DNA of 64,000 nt from Beroe forskalii (lineage: Eukaryota > Ctenophora > Nuda > Beroida > Beroidae): contig WFMF01000042.1 in assembly GCA_011033025.1 (NCBI GenBank), positions 682,501 to 746,500 of the forward strand, given 5' to 3'. Of this stretch, positions 21,541 through 32,000 are shown piece by piece. The position numbers and the translations under genes were made by a program. Positions within the stretch are counted from its first letter, which is position 1, and each line of letters starts with the position of its first letter. The notes beneath the pieces are model-generated. The model was given only the letters and a program-made list of their open reading frames with translations. It did not search any database and had not been told where the DNA came from.

Positions 21541-22262
21541 AGAAATTTAGCGCGGTGTGCGTCTCCTAGTCTTCAAGTTCAATAAGGAAAGCTAAAGCGC
21601 GACACCGCGCGCGTCTCTTCAGAGGATAGATAAATTTCACCCATCCCTAGCGCGCAACACTCGGAAATTTGGAGGGTCGTGTTGCAGAAAAAAATGGCGC
21701 GCGGCGGAGGGTTGCTAAACACGTATATCCCTGTGTGGCTCGCGCGGCGCACTTCCCCAGCACAGCGGCGCGTACACACACCTATGCGGGCTTAGGAAGG
21801 CGGAGGGTAGGGTAAAATCCTACTATTCAGAGGAAAGCGCGTTGCCCGGGCTGCGGCCACGTCTCTTCGTTGCCCTAACAAGGGCCCTGGTTACGCGCAC
21901 AGAGTGCGCGGCGCGGCAAGCGCTAAACACCCCTGGTTAGGGGAAGTCTCTTCGGACTCTGAAGAGACGCGCGCCGCGTGCCTTGCCAGACGTTGTCAGG
22001 CGTTGCCTGACCCCCTCGCGCGCGCGACGTCAGACAAGCCAGACGTTGTCGCGCGCGAGGGGGCCAGGCAATCGACGGGCGATGTCCGTCCCTTTCTTTT
22101 TTGCCGAAGGCGCAAAGTGACGTCCAAATGTGGAACGTTGCGCCGCGCGCGCGAGGGTAGGGTAACATCCTACGAGCCAGGCAACGCCTGGCAAGTGGGA
22201 TAATTGGTTGTCTGACGTTAACAGACCCTCTCAAGAATCAGCGCCGCGCGCGCGGCGCTGAT
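21540..22262. repeat. CpG-rich, highly palindromic block
   Basis: The block is strikingly GC/CpG-rich in an AT-rich setting. It contains an inverted repeat CCCCCTCGCGCGCGCGAC / GTCGCGCGCGAGGGGG (22011-22066), a direct repeat AGGGTAGGGTAAAATCCTAC (21803, and near-identical at 22152), and a terminal perfect palindrome GAATCAGCGCCGCGC/GCGCGGCGCTGATTC (22225-22254). The palindrome abuts the LINE fragment. I see no credible protein; frames on both strands are low-complexity. Confidence 0.6.
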
Positions 22263-22665
22263 TCTCATCGCGGCTGGCGTCATTGATTCTAAAAAGAACA
22301 ACACGCTCTATAAGTTTACCAAAGAAAGATAGGTTAGAAATTGGACGATAGTTTTTGAAGTCATTTGGGTCAAATTTGGAGTCTTTGAGATTTGAAATGA
22401 TATCTGCAATCTTCAAGCCATCAATTGACCCAGTGGAGAGTGACTGATTGACTAATTTACACAATGATGGAATAATAGTTTCAATGTTTTCCTTCAGTAT
22501 ACACTCAGGTAAAATGTCAGTGGGTGCACACTTGATTCCACTGGTTTTAATGATCTCACTGAGTTCTTCTTCAGTGCAAGGACGTGAGAATTCATTCAAA
22601 TAACCATCTGAAAATACAGGTTCGGGTTCAATGGTGGAGGAATTTAAATTAGAGTAACATTGCAT
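22245..22665 (-). pseudogene. LINE reverse-transcriptase fragment
   Basis: The minus-strand frame encodes about 140 residues of the N-terminal part of a non-LTR reverse transcriptase. Features are the approach region (GIKCAPTDILPECILKEN), the palm entry (IIPSLCKLVNQSLSTG) and the hallmark block NYRPISNLSFFGKLIERVV. The catalytic YADD region and the rest of ORF2 are absent; the fragment ends at the GC palindrome. The block is typical of CR1/Jockey-group LINEs. Confidence 0.8.
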
Positions 22666-22980
22666 CAGTTGTAAAGAAAGTTGTTGAAGAAGGCTGAAGC
22701 GGAAACATCATGGTGTTTGGAATTGCAGAGGATGATGACAAGGAACTCAAAGAAACGATAATGGACATCATGGAGGTGATTGGAGAAAAACCCAGGGTGG
22801 AAGTGTGTCGGGTAGGGAAGGCTTCAGACAAAGGACCATTGGTAGTATCTCAGATCCCACATATGACACATAAACTCAGAGACTATGAAAGATTGAAAGG
22901 TATAGTGCAGTGTTCATGTCCCCGGAAATGTCTTTGGAGCAGTGAACTAAATATAGGATTCTGGTTGAGGAACTGAAGAA
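22666..22980 (+). pseudogene. LINE ORF1 fragment, head-to-head with the RT fragment
   Basis: The plus strand reads SVVKKVVEE..SGNIMVFGIAEDD...MEVIGEKPRVEVCRVGKASD, the RRM-like core of the LINE ORF1 protein seen whole at 39.9-40.9 kb. It has a stop codon before the RSRN-like block and decays after PHMTHKLRDYERLK. It starts at the very base where the opposite-strand RT fragment begins. Confidence 0.7.
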
Positions 22981-22999
22981 GAGAGATAAGCTAAAGAAC

Positions 23000-23320
23000 C
23001 AGAACAAAAACACTATATTTGCATTGGAACTGTTTACAGTGTAATGAACTCTTCATTTGAATTTGAACTCTTCATGAGTTTATTTTGAGTACCCTAGTTA
23101 GGGTACATGCTAATGATGAAATATGATGAATACATTTTTAGTCTAATTGAGTTGCCTCATGGCAAAATCTTTTTATACTTTTCTATTCTATAACAAGCCT
23201 TTAGGGGCCATCCATAAAAGGGCTTTTGGCTATTTTTTGACCCCCTGCCTCCCCCTTGTCCCCAAACATTGACAATCTCAAATACACCCTCCCCCTCTGG
23301 ACGTCAACATTTTCATGGAA
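23000..23320. other. No gene; AT-rich DNA
   Basis: Nothing coding is visible. A C-rich tract (CCCCTGCCTCCCCCTTGTCC, 23244) is the only distinctive sequence before the foldback element. Confidence 0.4.
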
Positions 23321-23321
23321 G

Positions 23322-24012
23322 GTTGTACCTCACAATGCTTTTAGGCACAACCTCACACTCACATAGTTTCTTACTTCAGGAAAACTATTAACCATTTTTT
23401 TATTTTGAAGGTTTTACTTCTATTCCAACTGCTGTTACAGCCAATAACAGGAATTGAAGGATTCAAGTGTAATCAAGCCAGTGCCATTTAAGGAAGTGTA
23501 ATCACTTTAGTCTCCCAAGACTTTGCTGCAATGGCCAGCTCCTCATTTAACCCTCCCGCACAGTTTCCTGTAGGCTTGGCTGAGTGAAAGATGTGGCTGC
23601 TGAGGTGAGAGTTCTCACCCTTAGCACCGTAGGCACAGCTGGGAATTGAACCATCAACCTCTCAATTGAAAGTACAACACCTTAACCATTGCACTACCTG
23701 GCCACTATTTAGAGTGTTGGGACAATGAATAACTGCTAATAAAAATGGCAACCAAAAGATTTTGAATGATTATTGAAACAATGGTTAATTAACCATTGTT
23801 TCATTAACCATTGTTTCATTAATCATTCAAAATCTTTTGGTTGCCATTTTTGTGCCCATTTCTTCAATATTCAATATTGCTTGGATTTGCAGTTATTCAT
23901 TGTCCCTCTAACGCTCTAAATAGATGGTTAGTAGGGTTAATAGTTTTCCTGAAGTAAGAACCTGTGTGAGGATGTGCCTCAAAGCATTGTGAAGTACGAC
24001 CTTACACAGTTT
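23322..24012. repeat. Foldback (long inverted-repeat) element interrupted by a SINE
   Basis: Left-arm words CTCACAATGCTTTTAGGCAC and CTTACTTCAGGAAAACTATT (23330-23400), then GACAATGAATAACTGC and GGCAACCAAAAGATTTTGAA (23720-23770), reappear inverted and in reverse order on the right (23815-24000). The tip is a hairpin of AACAATGGTTAATTAACCATTGTT type (23778-23815). Removing 23394-23703 restores collinear arms. Confidence 0.75.
23394..23703 (-). mobile_element. tRNA-derived SINE, minus strand
   Basis: Reading the minus strand from 23703: an A-box-like GGTAGTGCAATGGTTAAGG, then a perfect B box GGTTCAATTCC about 35 bp downstream, then a body of about 200 bp unrelated to tRNA and an A-rich end (AAAATAAAAAAATGG, 23393-23407 on plus). 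It splits the left arm of the surrounding foldback element, which fixes its limits to within a few bases. Confidence 0.75.
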
Positions 24013-24720
24013 CTTAATACTACCCTTAATTCAATGAGGTGCTTTTAACTGATGAAGAAGAGCACAAATGTTTTGAACTGATAAGCCATGTCTGCATGTC
24101 AGACATTGTGTGAAGTGGGTGAGACAATGTCTGACTAGTTTAGCCTGCAGGCATAGGTAAGTGAAGGAATGTTTTGAGCAACTGAGCCTGAGCAATCAGT
24201 CACTGTTGTGTCAATGTCTGTACATGTAGCAAATTGATTGAAACCCACGCTGGGGTACCACTAAGGGCTTTGAAAGAAATACAATAGTACCATAATAAAT
24301 ATAAAATCCCTATCTAGGGCACTCCACGATGTGAATGAAATCAAATTTGATACGTCACCACAAATAAAACAAGAAATCATATCAGCAGTTCATGTTGCGA
24401 GATCAATCAAGACCTGTGTGCGCGATGAACGGCTGATGAGCCCAACAGTACTCTATGACGCATCAGCAATCGAAAACACTCCTTGTCAAAAACATCATGC
24501 ACTCATGGGTTCACAGTTGAGCTGCCGTTTTCTCGACGCTGTTAACAGTCCCATTGCGGATGAAGTGTCTCTTGTTAGGTTCTGCAGTTTTCCTCCGTTT
24601 GAGATCCACCACTAGAGTCCTATGCTCAGCCTCTGCTCGTACGACCGGTCCGGAGACAGGAACACAGTCTTATACTGAGCAGTCTCTCGAGACGGCGAGA
24701 CTTCGATAAATTTGGGAAAC
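24013..24720. other. No gene supported
   Basis: A plus-strand frame at 24331-24615 has no recognisable motif, and the rest is AT-rich. The segment abuts the minus-strand LINE ORF1 fragment and could be its decayed downstream part. Confidence 0.4.
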
Positions 24721-25424
24721 ATTCAAGGAGCGGGGATAGGTGATCTTCACAGGTCGTGGTTTGCCATCTTTAGCTTTCCCACCCTGCACACTTCCATCCT
24801 CGGTTTCTCTCCAATCTTCTCCATGACATCACCCACCTTCTTCGCGAGGTCCTCACTTTCTCCTTCCAGAAGTCCGAAAACCATGATGTTCCTGCTTCTA
24901 TCCTCCTCTTCCACCACTTTCTTCACGACTGATACGATGTTGGTTGGCGTGACAGGTGTCATCTGCTGCTGTCCCGACTTCACGACGGAGCTGTACGTCT
25001 TGAATTCCTCCTTCACGGTCTCTTGAACTGACGTCTTCACACTGGTTGTCACTGCACGTAGCTGTTCCTCCTTAGAATCAAGTAGCTGCTTCTGAAGCTG
25101 AACTACAGTTTCCTGGGAGTCCAGAAGTTTCTGCTGCAATACGAGAGTCTTGCCACTAGCTTGGCTGAGATGAACAGACGTTTCCATAGACTCTTCAAGC
25201 TTTTCCTCCAACTCGGCTGACTCCTCAGTCAACCTTCTGACTTCTTCAATCAACTTGGAAATGTGTACCAATGCTCCGTGCAGTGCAGAGGCAAGTTCCT
25301 CCTTGACAGGGGCTTTACACTTGCTGTGGGTGAGATCTTTCACACTGGAACATCCCAACATTTTAAGCGTTGAATCGAGCCATCTTTGTGTTTGTGATGT
25401 CATACTCATTGTACAATTCACCAC
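24700..25424 (-). pseudogene. LINE ORF1 (coiled coil plus RRM-like), truncated
   Basis: The minus-strand frame of 225 residues has a long coiled coil (residues about 40-125, KLIEEVRRLTEESAELEEKL and following) and then the block EEDRSRNIMVFGLLEGESED...MEKIGEKPRMEVCRVGK. It parallels the intact protein at 39880-40863. After VGK the conserved GKPRPVKI block continues only in another frame, so a one-base shift ends the frame early. Nothing of ORF2 follows. Confidence 0.75.
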
Positions 25425-25778
25425 AAAGCAGTGTATTGCTACAAGCTGCTATTAATGCACAATCAGTTGTAGAGATAACAGACGAGCAACGTATGATAAG
25501 TGCAAATATATGAACTGAGCAACGTATGATAAGTGCAAAAATATGTGTCATGACCATGTTCTAAAAATCTAAGTTTGTGTTCAATATGACGACATGTGGA
25601 GAGCTCATGAAATCATGTAATTGTGTACAGTAATTAGACAATAAAAGATCTTTTGCAAAACTACAAAAGCGGCATTAAATAAATTAAATAAATGAATAAA
25701 TATCAAATAAATTAATCTAAAGTAAATGTAATATCAATAACTTATTGTTTCAGCTTATTAACATAAAATATGCTACGA
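25425..25778. other. Spacer between the LINE fragment and the RhoGEF 3' end
   Basis: AT-rich DNA, with a direct repeat GAGCAACGTATGATAAGTGC at 25482 and 25517. It is presumably the RhoGEF 3' UTR and flank; no clear AATAAA was seen on the minus strand close to the stop. Confidence 0.4.
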
Positions 25779-26091
25779 TCATGCACGAGCTGTTCGACCA
25801 TTTTTCCTTCTCCTGATGACATTACTAAATGTCAGAACATTAAGAACTGTTGATAATTTCCTTTGGTAAGTTGATGGCTTTTTCTCACTGGGTGAACGAG
25901 GTGGTGAACAATTTTCCATGCTGTGCTTATCAGCATTGGAAGATTTCCTTGATGGTGACCTTGGTGAAGCAATAGAGCTGGTTGAACCACCATGGCTTGA
26001 TATTTGGGGAGTAAATGATGAGTTGCGAGATGAGGAAGAGGATGTAGGAAGTTTAATTGCACCAGCTCCATCTTTTCTGAAGTTACACAAC
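25779..26091 (-). other. Last RhoGEF exon, basic Ser/Pro tail in place of a PH domain
   Basis: Joined to the DH exon in phase 2 (IANK|LCNFRKDGAGAIKLP), this exon encodes about 104 residues rich in Ser, Pro and Arg: SIASPRSPSRKSSNADKH, ending VIRRRKNGRTARA. Typical Dbl proteins have a PH domain directly after DH; here only about 150 bp of intron separates the DH exon from this tail. SPRSPSRKS and PPRSPSEKK look like phosphorylation sites for proline-directed kinases. Confidence 0.75.
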
Positions 26092-29000
26092 CTGAGGAGT
26101 ATGGGTGTAACAATAATTGGATGTCTAAAGTAAAAATTAATCTTGGATTTTTTCAAAGAATGATTTGATTGAAGTATCTTATGCAAATGTACAATAATTG
26201 TCACTATCATCAAATTTTAGTTTAAATAGGCACATAGTTAAGCACAAACTTGTTTGCAATAAAGAGTAGCCTATCTAATGAAGCAAGGGCGCTTTTTATT
26301 GATTCCCAGTCAGAATGGTTAACACTCAGATGCTTGGTATAATTCCTTAGAAGCATCAAATACTGGGGTAATCTCTGAAATGTTAAAGAATTATGACCAG
26401 AAACAGTCACAAATCTTTTAGTTTGAAATTAAAAGAATGTGTTTATCTTTGTTGCCATATTATCTATTCTACAACTTTAATAGGGTAGACTCATCGAATG
26501 AAACTTTACCTGTATTGGATTGTATAGGAATGACAGGAGCGAAAGTCTCTGACAAGCAGATTCTTCTTCTCTACAACGCTGAATGAAGTTGCGAAAGCGC
26601 TCATTTGTTTCAGTCACCTTGGCCAACTTTGCAAAGAGCAGTGGGAAGTGGGTAATGTAGTTTAGATACACTTTGAAAAGACCATCTGTTGTATACTCTT
26701 CAAAAACTGTTAGATATGATTATGTTTGAAATCAGGAGAAAATTAGTAAGAGGTATAATAGTACAGAAGGTCATGAAACAGAACAACAATCCCAACCTAT
26801 TGACCCTAAGTATTAATCTAACATTGCTATATTTAAGCAGGTGTACTTTACCTAAAAACAAGTCTCCAACTTTCTGTAACTGATGCCAATTATTAACTCT
26901 TTCTTCTAATTTTCCAAGGAGAACTGAGTGTTGGTGAAGAAGCCTTATTAGTTGAGATGGAAACAGTGTGCTATGAACCTTCCTTGTCAAAAGACCCATC
27001 TCCTTTATTGGTTGAGCAAATACCTGAAAAATTAATAGGTAGAATTAGTTCCATTTCTGTATTTCTTTTCTATTTTAGAAATTAAAACATAGGTAGGTAA
27101 AAGTGAAACTGTGCAATCCTTTCCTTTTATTAACATAGACACTTCTGAATTCAGCCAATAAACTAAACCTCCATGATGGTAAGAAGGTTAGTTGTGTAGT
27201 TCCTCTCTGTTTCAAAGAGCTCAACAATTGTCATCTGTGGCTTGCTCATGTCACTTGAACTGACCCCCATGCCCTGATTGAAATTGTATTAATTTATTCT
27301 TATTTAGTGGGTTCCCTGATCTGGGACTCCAATTAAATTGTTCTTGTTTTCCACATACATACATACGTCCACTAGAACTCAATTTATTTTCAATCAGGGA
27401 GATTTAGATTCCTGAACAATCCATGTTACCACTCACACAAATATCGCCCTCTGAGTTGAACTTCTTGAGTGAAGCCGTCCTATGGAGTTTCATGTGGTTA
27501 TTCCCCGGTCCTGCTGATGTGAAGCTCTGAGAAGCGCGCAGGAGATGCTTTCCACTGTCGTTCTGTTGCTTGTTACTCAGCACATTGCCACGTTTCTTGT
27601 TGTATTTGTCTTCTAACTTGGCAACATCTAGACAGTCCTCGTAGTAGCCCTCATTATCAGTTAGCCTGGTTAGGAATTATCAGTTAGCCTGGTTATGAAT
27701 TATCAGTTAGGAATTAATGTTTGTATATATAATACTAAGCTTTTTACTGTGACAAATTATGTCATTTTTCACTATCATTTTGTAAGTCACTATTGTATAT
27801 AATCTTCATGTTTAAGATCACTCCTTACCATTCGTAAGAGGTAGCTACTGAGATCCGGTGCTTGTGTTCGTCTGGTTCACTGAGACTGGACTTGACAGAT
27901 GTGGTCGTGTAATCCTCGTCTGTGGCACTGGGAAGAGAACTAGATAGCTATCAGTATCAGCTGGTTTAGGTGGTGCAAACATAAATCTATTATTGAAGTT
28001 ACTAGAGATGATTTTAATTCAATAGTCAAGTGTTATTTTTGCTGCTTTTCATGCGAATTACTGTTCTAGATTGCATATTTTATATTAAGAGCAAACGTCA
28101 AATTTGTCATACAAAAGAAATAGTAATTTCATTTCGCAGAGTTATATTCATGTTCATTCACCTTGCATTGTCGGCTTCTGAAGACGTGGGTGACTCTATC
28201 GTGACTCTGTGGTTGCCTGAAAATAATAAATTTCACAACTTTTCAGAAACGTCAAGCAAAAGATTATTTCCTCATAAACTGTCGACGATTCGAGAAATTG
28301 ATCCCAAAACTGTATTTGTTTGGTAACATTTATCCTCCCATTTCAAGCGTGCAATGCGGTTTATTTGATATTATACCCCTCCCAAGCTTGTTTTAGCGAC
28401 CGTGTAAGTTTGGTTATACGGTCTTCATTGAATAACAGTGCAAAAAAGCTTAAAATGAAATTTGATTTTATAAAGGAGCACTCAAAAATCTACTTAAGCG
28501 TTGAATCCATACGAGGGTCGGCAGACCCGAGTGGGAAGAAATACTGTTGTTTGGCTGTAGAAAAGTCGGTCCCAGCTGTTTCTGGTCGGGGTATAATCCG
28601 GTTCCATGATCTCAGCTGTGACCGTATACCTACGATAATGAACTTGGCACGCCTCGTCCATTATCCAACTTACATAGTCTCGGCTGTCGCCTCGACCATG
28701 TAAGTTGCGGTATACGGTCACCACTTCGACATGTAACCGCTTATTTTGTGCATTGTGAGCAAGCTATGGAATAACACAAAAGAAGTTGCTCAAGAGATGA
28801 CGAGTAATCAAATTAGCACAAGAAAAGAAGAAAGGAGTTGCTCAAGAGATGACGAGTTACGAGTCACTCACCGAGCTTTAGAGACTTGTTCCTGCCTTTC
28901 TTGGAGAGCAGTGGAGTGCAGGGAGGACTTGTTACGAAGCTGGAGGAACTCTTCTTACCGCCTGTAAGTGGCAGTTTGAGTGTTTTTATTGGCTGTTACA

Positions 29001-32000
29001 GGTGCTTAAAACCTTCAAAATTAAGCTATACAGAGTTCAAGTTGAAAGACTGTAGGACGTAGGATGTAGGTGTACCTACTAGGTATATAGAAATAGCGTG
29101 AGGACATTCCATGCCACACCTACCATCTAAATCAGTAAATCTCACCATTAAAAGACTGGGGGTTGCAGGGTTGAAGCTTCACTTACCATCTTCTAAAGTT
29201 CTAACTCACCATTAAAAGACCGGGGGGTTGCAGGGTTGAAGACCTCATCAATAGAATCACTGCTAACTCTCGGCAGATTGTAAGGTTTTCTGACTCTCTT
29301 ATGTTTTGTGGGTTGGGGCTCAGCTTCCGTAGAACTGACTGGAGCGCTGAGATATTGAAAATATGATTTAGAAAACACGTTGAAGGTACGAAATGCAACG
29401 TTTTGGTGCTGGAAGCGGGAAGCCATTAAGCTTCACTTAAAGTACAAACAAATTCTAAAGAATTAAACATATTTTATTTTGAAATAATTGGTTTTTGAGA
29501 GATTTGCCCTGAGATGTGTAAACATACGCTGTCCTCGCTGGATCGTCACTACTGTAAGTGTGATCGTCTGAAGAAGTGGGGGCCAGGATGCGAACTGTGT
29601 GTTTTCCTGTGAGGAGTAAACCTCAAATGAAACAATAGTTTCAAAATGAAACTTTCATTTTAAAAATGAAAAATGTAATTCAAGAATATTAAATATATAC
29701 AAGAAAATTCAAGAAAATACCTGCTTCCCTTTGAATTCTTTGCATCAACGTAATAACGTTGAGGCAAAGATTGGAAGCCGCTATGCTATTAAAAAGATCA
29801 GTCTAGATGCTACTGATTTTGGTAAACTCTTCATGAACTCTATACTACTAGGTTATTAGGATACTCATTAACTTTTTAGGTTTTTAGGGTACAATGGTAT
29901 TTACAAAAAGTGGCGTACTCAGCCTAAACAGTTTTTGAGTACAGTACTCTGCTACAAAGTGTCGTACCTAGCTTGGTATCGTCGTTGATTATCGTATCTT
30001 GTATTACTTTGCGGTTATTGATAATCCCTTTCGGTAGCTTTAGAATATCGCCTGAGGGGAAGCCGGATTACTCTTGTAAATATGGCTGTGCAAAATGGAA
30101 AATATACCCAGTTTGATGACGAAAGGATAAGAGTTTTTCTGTTGCCATATATTCTAAGTTGATCACCCCCTGAGATTTACTCAGTGACCCCCCTGAGATT
30201 TATCTAGTGACCCCCTGTGTCTCACCCACTTTACGATACCTTTGTCCATGGAGTGCTGGGAGGACTCGGTACTGGTTGACTTGTTAGTGGTAGAGTAGGA
30301 GGAGGTGGAGGAGCTGAGATCCTTGCTGCCAGCACTTTCCACCAGCCCTGGGAGAATACATTATTATGATCTCTTCACTGTGCATCCGAGACGAAGTCAG
30401 GGTGGTTGCACAGCTCGGAAAGTGGGATGGTATCCATTATTCTAACCCCCGTTACCTGAGATTGGCTTTCTTACGGATATAACCCTCCATTCCATGAAAA
30501 TAAGGTATTCCTATTAAGGATAAAGAGTCACATACCCATCCAAAAATATTGGGTTTCCTGACCCCGTATACCTACATACCTTATTAGCGTTGCTCCTTGC
30601 ACCCTAAAAAGCAAAACCTTAAAACCTTTACCTGAGAAACTGCCGGAATCCTTGCTTCCTTCCAAGCCTCCGTTACTAAGCAACACTGAGCCGTCTGTTT
30701 CAGAGTTGGAAAGGGGCGATTTGCTCACTTCACTGTCATCTTCCGCCTGGCGGTCTGGGAAAATTAGAAGGAGTGTAAAGATAAGGGGTTTGGGGAGATC
30801 AGGAGGTGTGAGGATGTGGTGTGAGGATGGGGTGAGAGGAGGAGGGGCGCAAAAGGGTGTAAGGGGGAGGGTGAGGGGGGGGGGGTAGGGGAGCGTTTGG
30901 GAGGGGGGAGGGGAGGTGAAATTTGTGGGTAAAATGAAGGGTGAGAATTTGTGGAAAGTGAGGTAATTTTGTGTCAGTGAAAATGCAAGTTTAGAAACAT
31001 TGGTGTTACATACACTAATTGATAGACGATAGCCAAGAGGGTTTTAAAATTTGCTTGAATTTAGAACTTATTCCTCGAAAACAACTAATTCCTCGAAAAC
31101 AACAAATCAAACAAATTTTAACGCCAGAAGAATGGTGTCTAAAAAGTGAAAACAATGACCGTAAATATATCAGGCAGCAATGATCGAGTACCACGACAAT
31201 GATCACGATACAAGAAAATAAGAAATAGATGCTTAGAAGATCACAGATCCTATGTATTCTCTAAGACAAATCAACTCAACGACTATAAGAGATGTAGTCT
31301 GATATTGGTAGGTAGTACCAGATCAGCGTCAATATAGTAGGCGGTTGAGAGTGACGTGATTATCATAGATTAATGTGGTGCGTTGATGACGTCATCATCG
31401 GAGATATCTAAGCACGGTCTGTTGATCACATAACCCGCTTCTATGTTGAGCTTTGAAGGCACACGTTAGATCGTTAGGGGTCTCTGATATAATGATATTT
31501 ACGTCTTAGAGATTTCTTATCTTTGACGGTTTACCCACAGGACGACTTGTTGACGTCGACCAATCAGCGCGCGAGTTGATTGTGATATGGCGCGCTGATT
31601 GGTCAATGACGACTTCGGGATTCTACGGATGAGCAAAGCTATAAGTAGTATGATATATATGATTACTGCATGCTTGTATATGTGTCTGCTAGAAGAGTCT
31701 TATAACTCATCTTATTATTAGGTATAATATTCACTGCACCCAAGTTAATATAAGTATTATCAGATATATGTAATTACTATTTACATATTGTAGTAGATTT
31801 ATTCGAAGTTATAATTATTACTTCACACCAATCAGAGAATCAGAGCGTTAGAATTATTGAAGTACGACACATGCACCAATCAGAGCGTTAGAATTGTTAA
31901 AGTGCGACACATCCACCAATCAGAGCGTTAGAATTATTGTAGTACGACACATGCACCAATCAGAACCTCGGAATTATTGAAGTGCGACACATGTACCAAT

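Noticed and set aside
22649-22831. Minus-strand frame opposite the LINE ORF1 fragment
   Set aside because: It is the antisense shadow of the RRM-like coding block.
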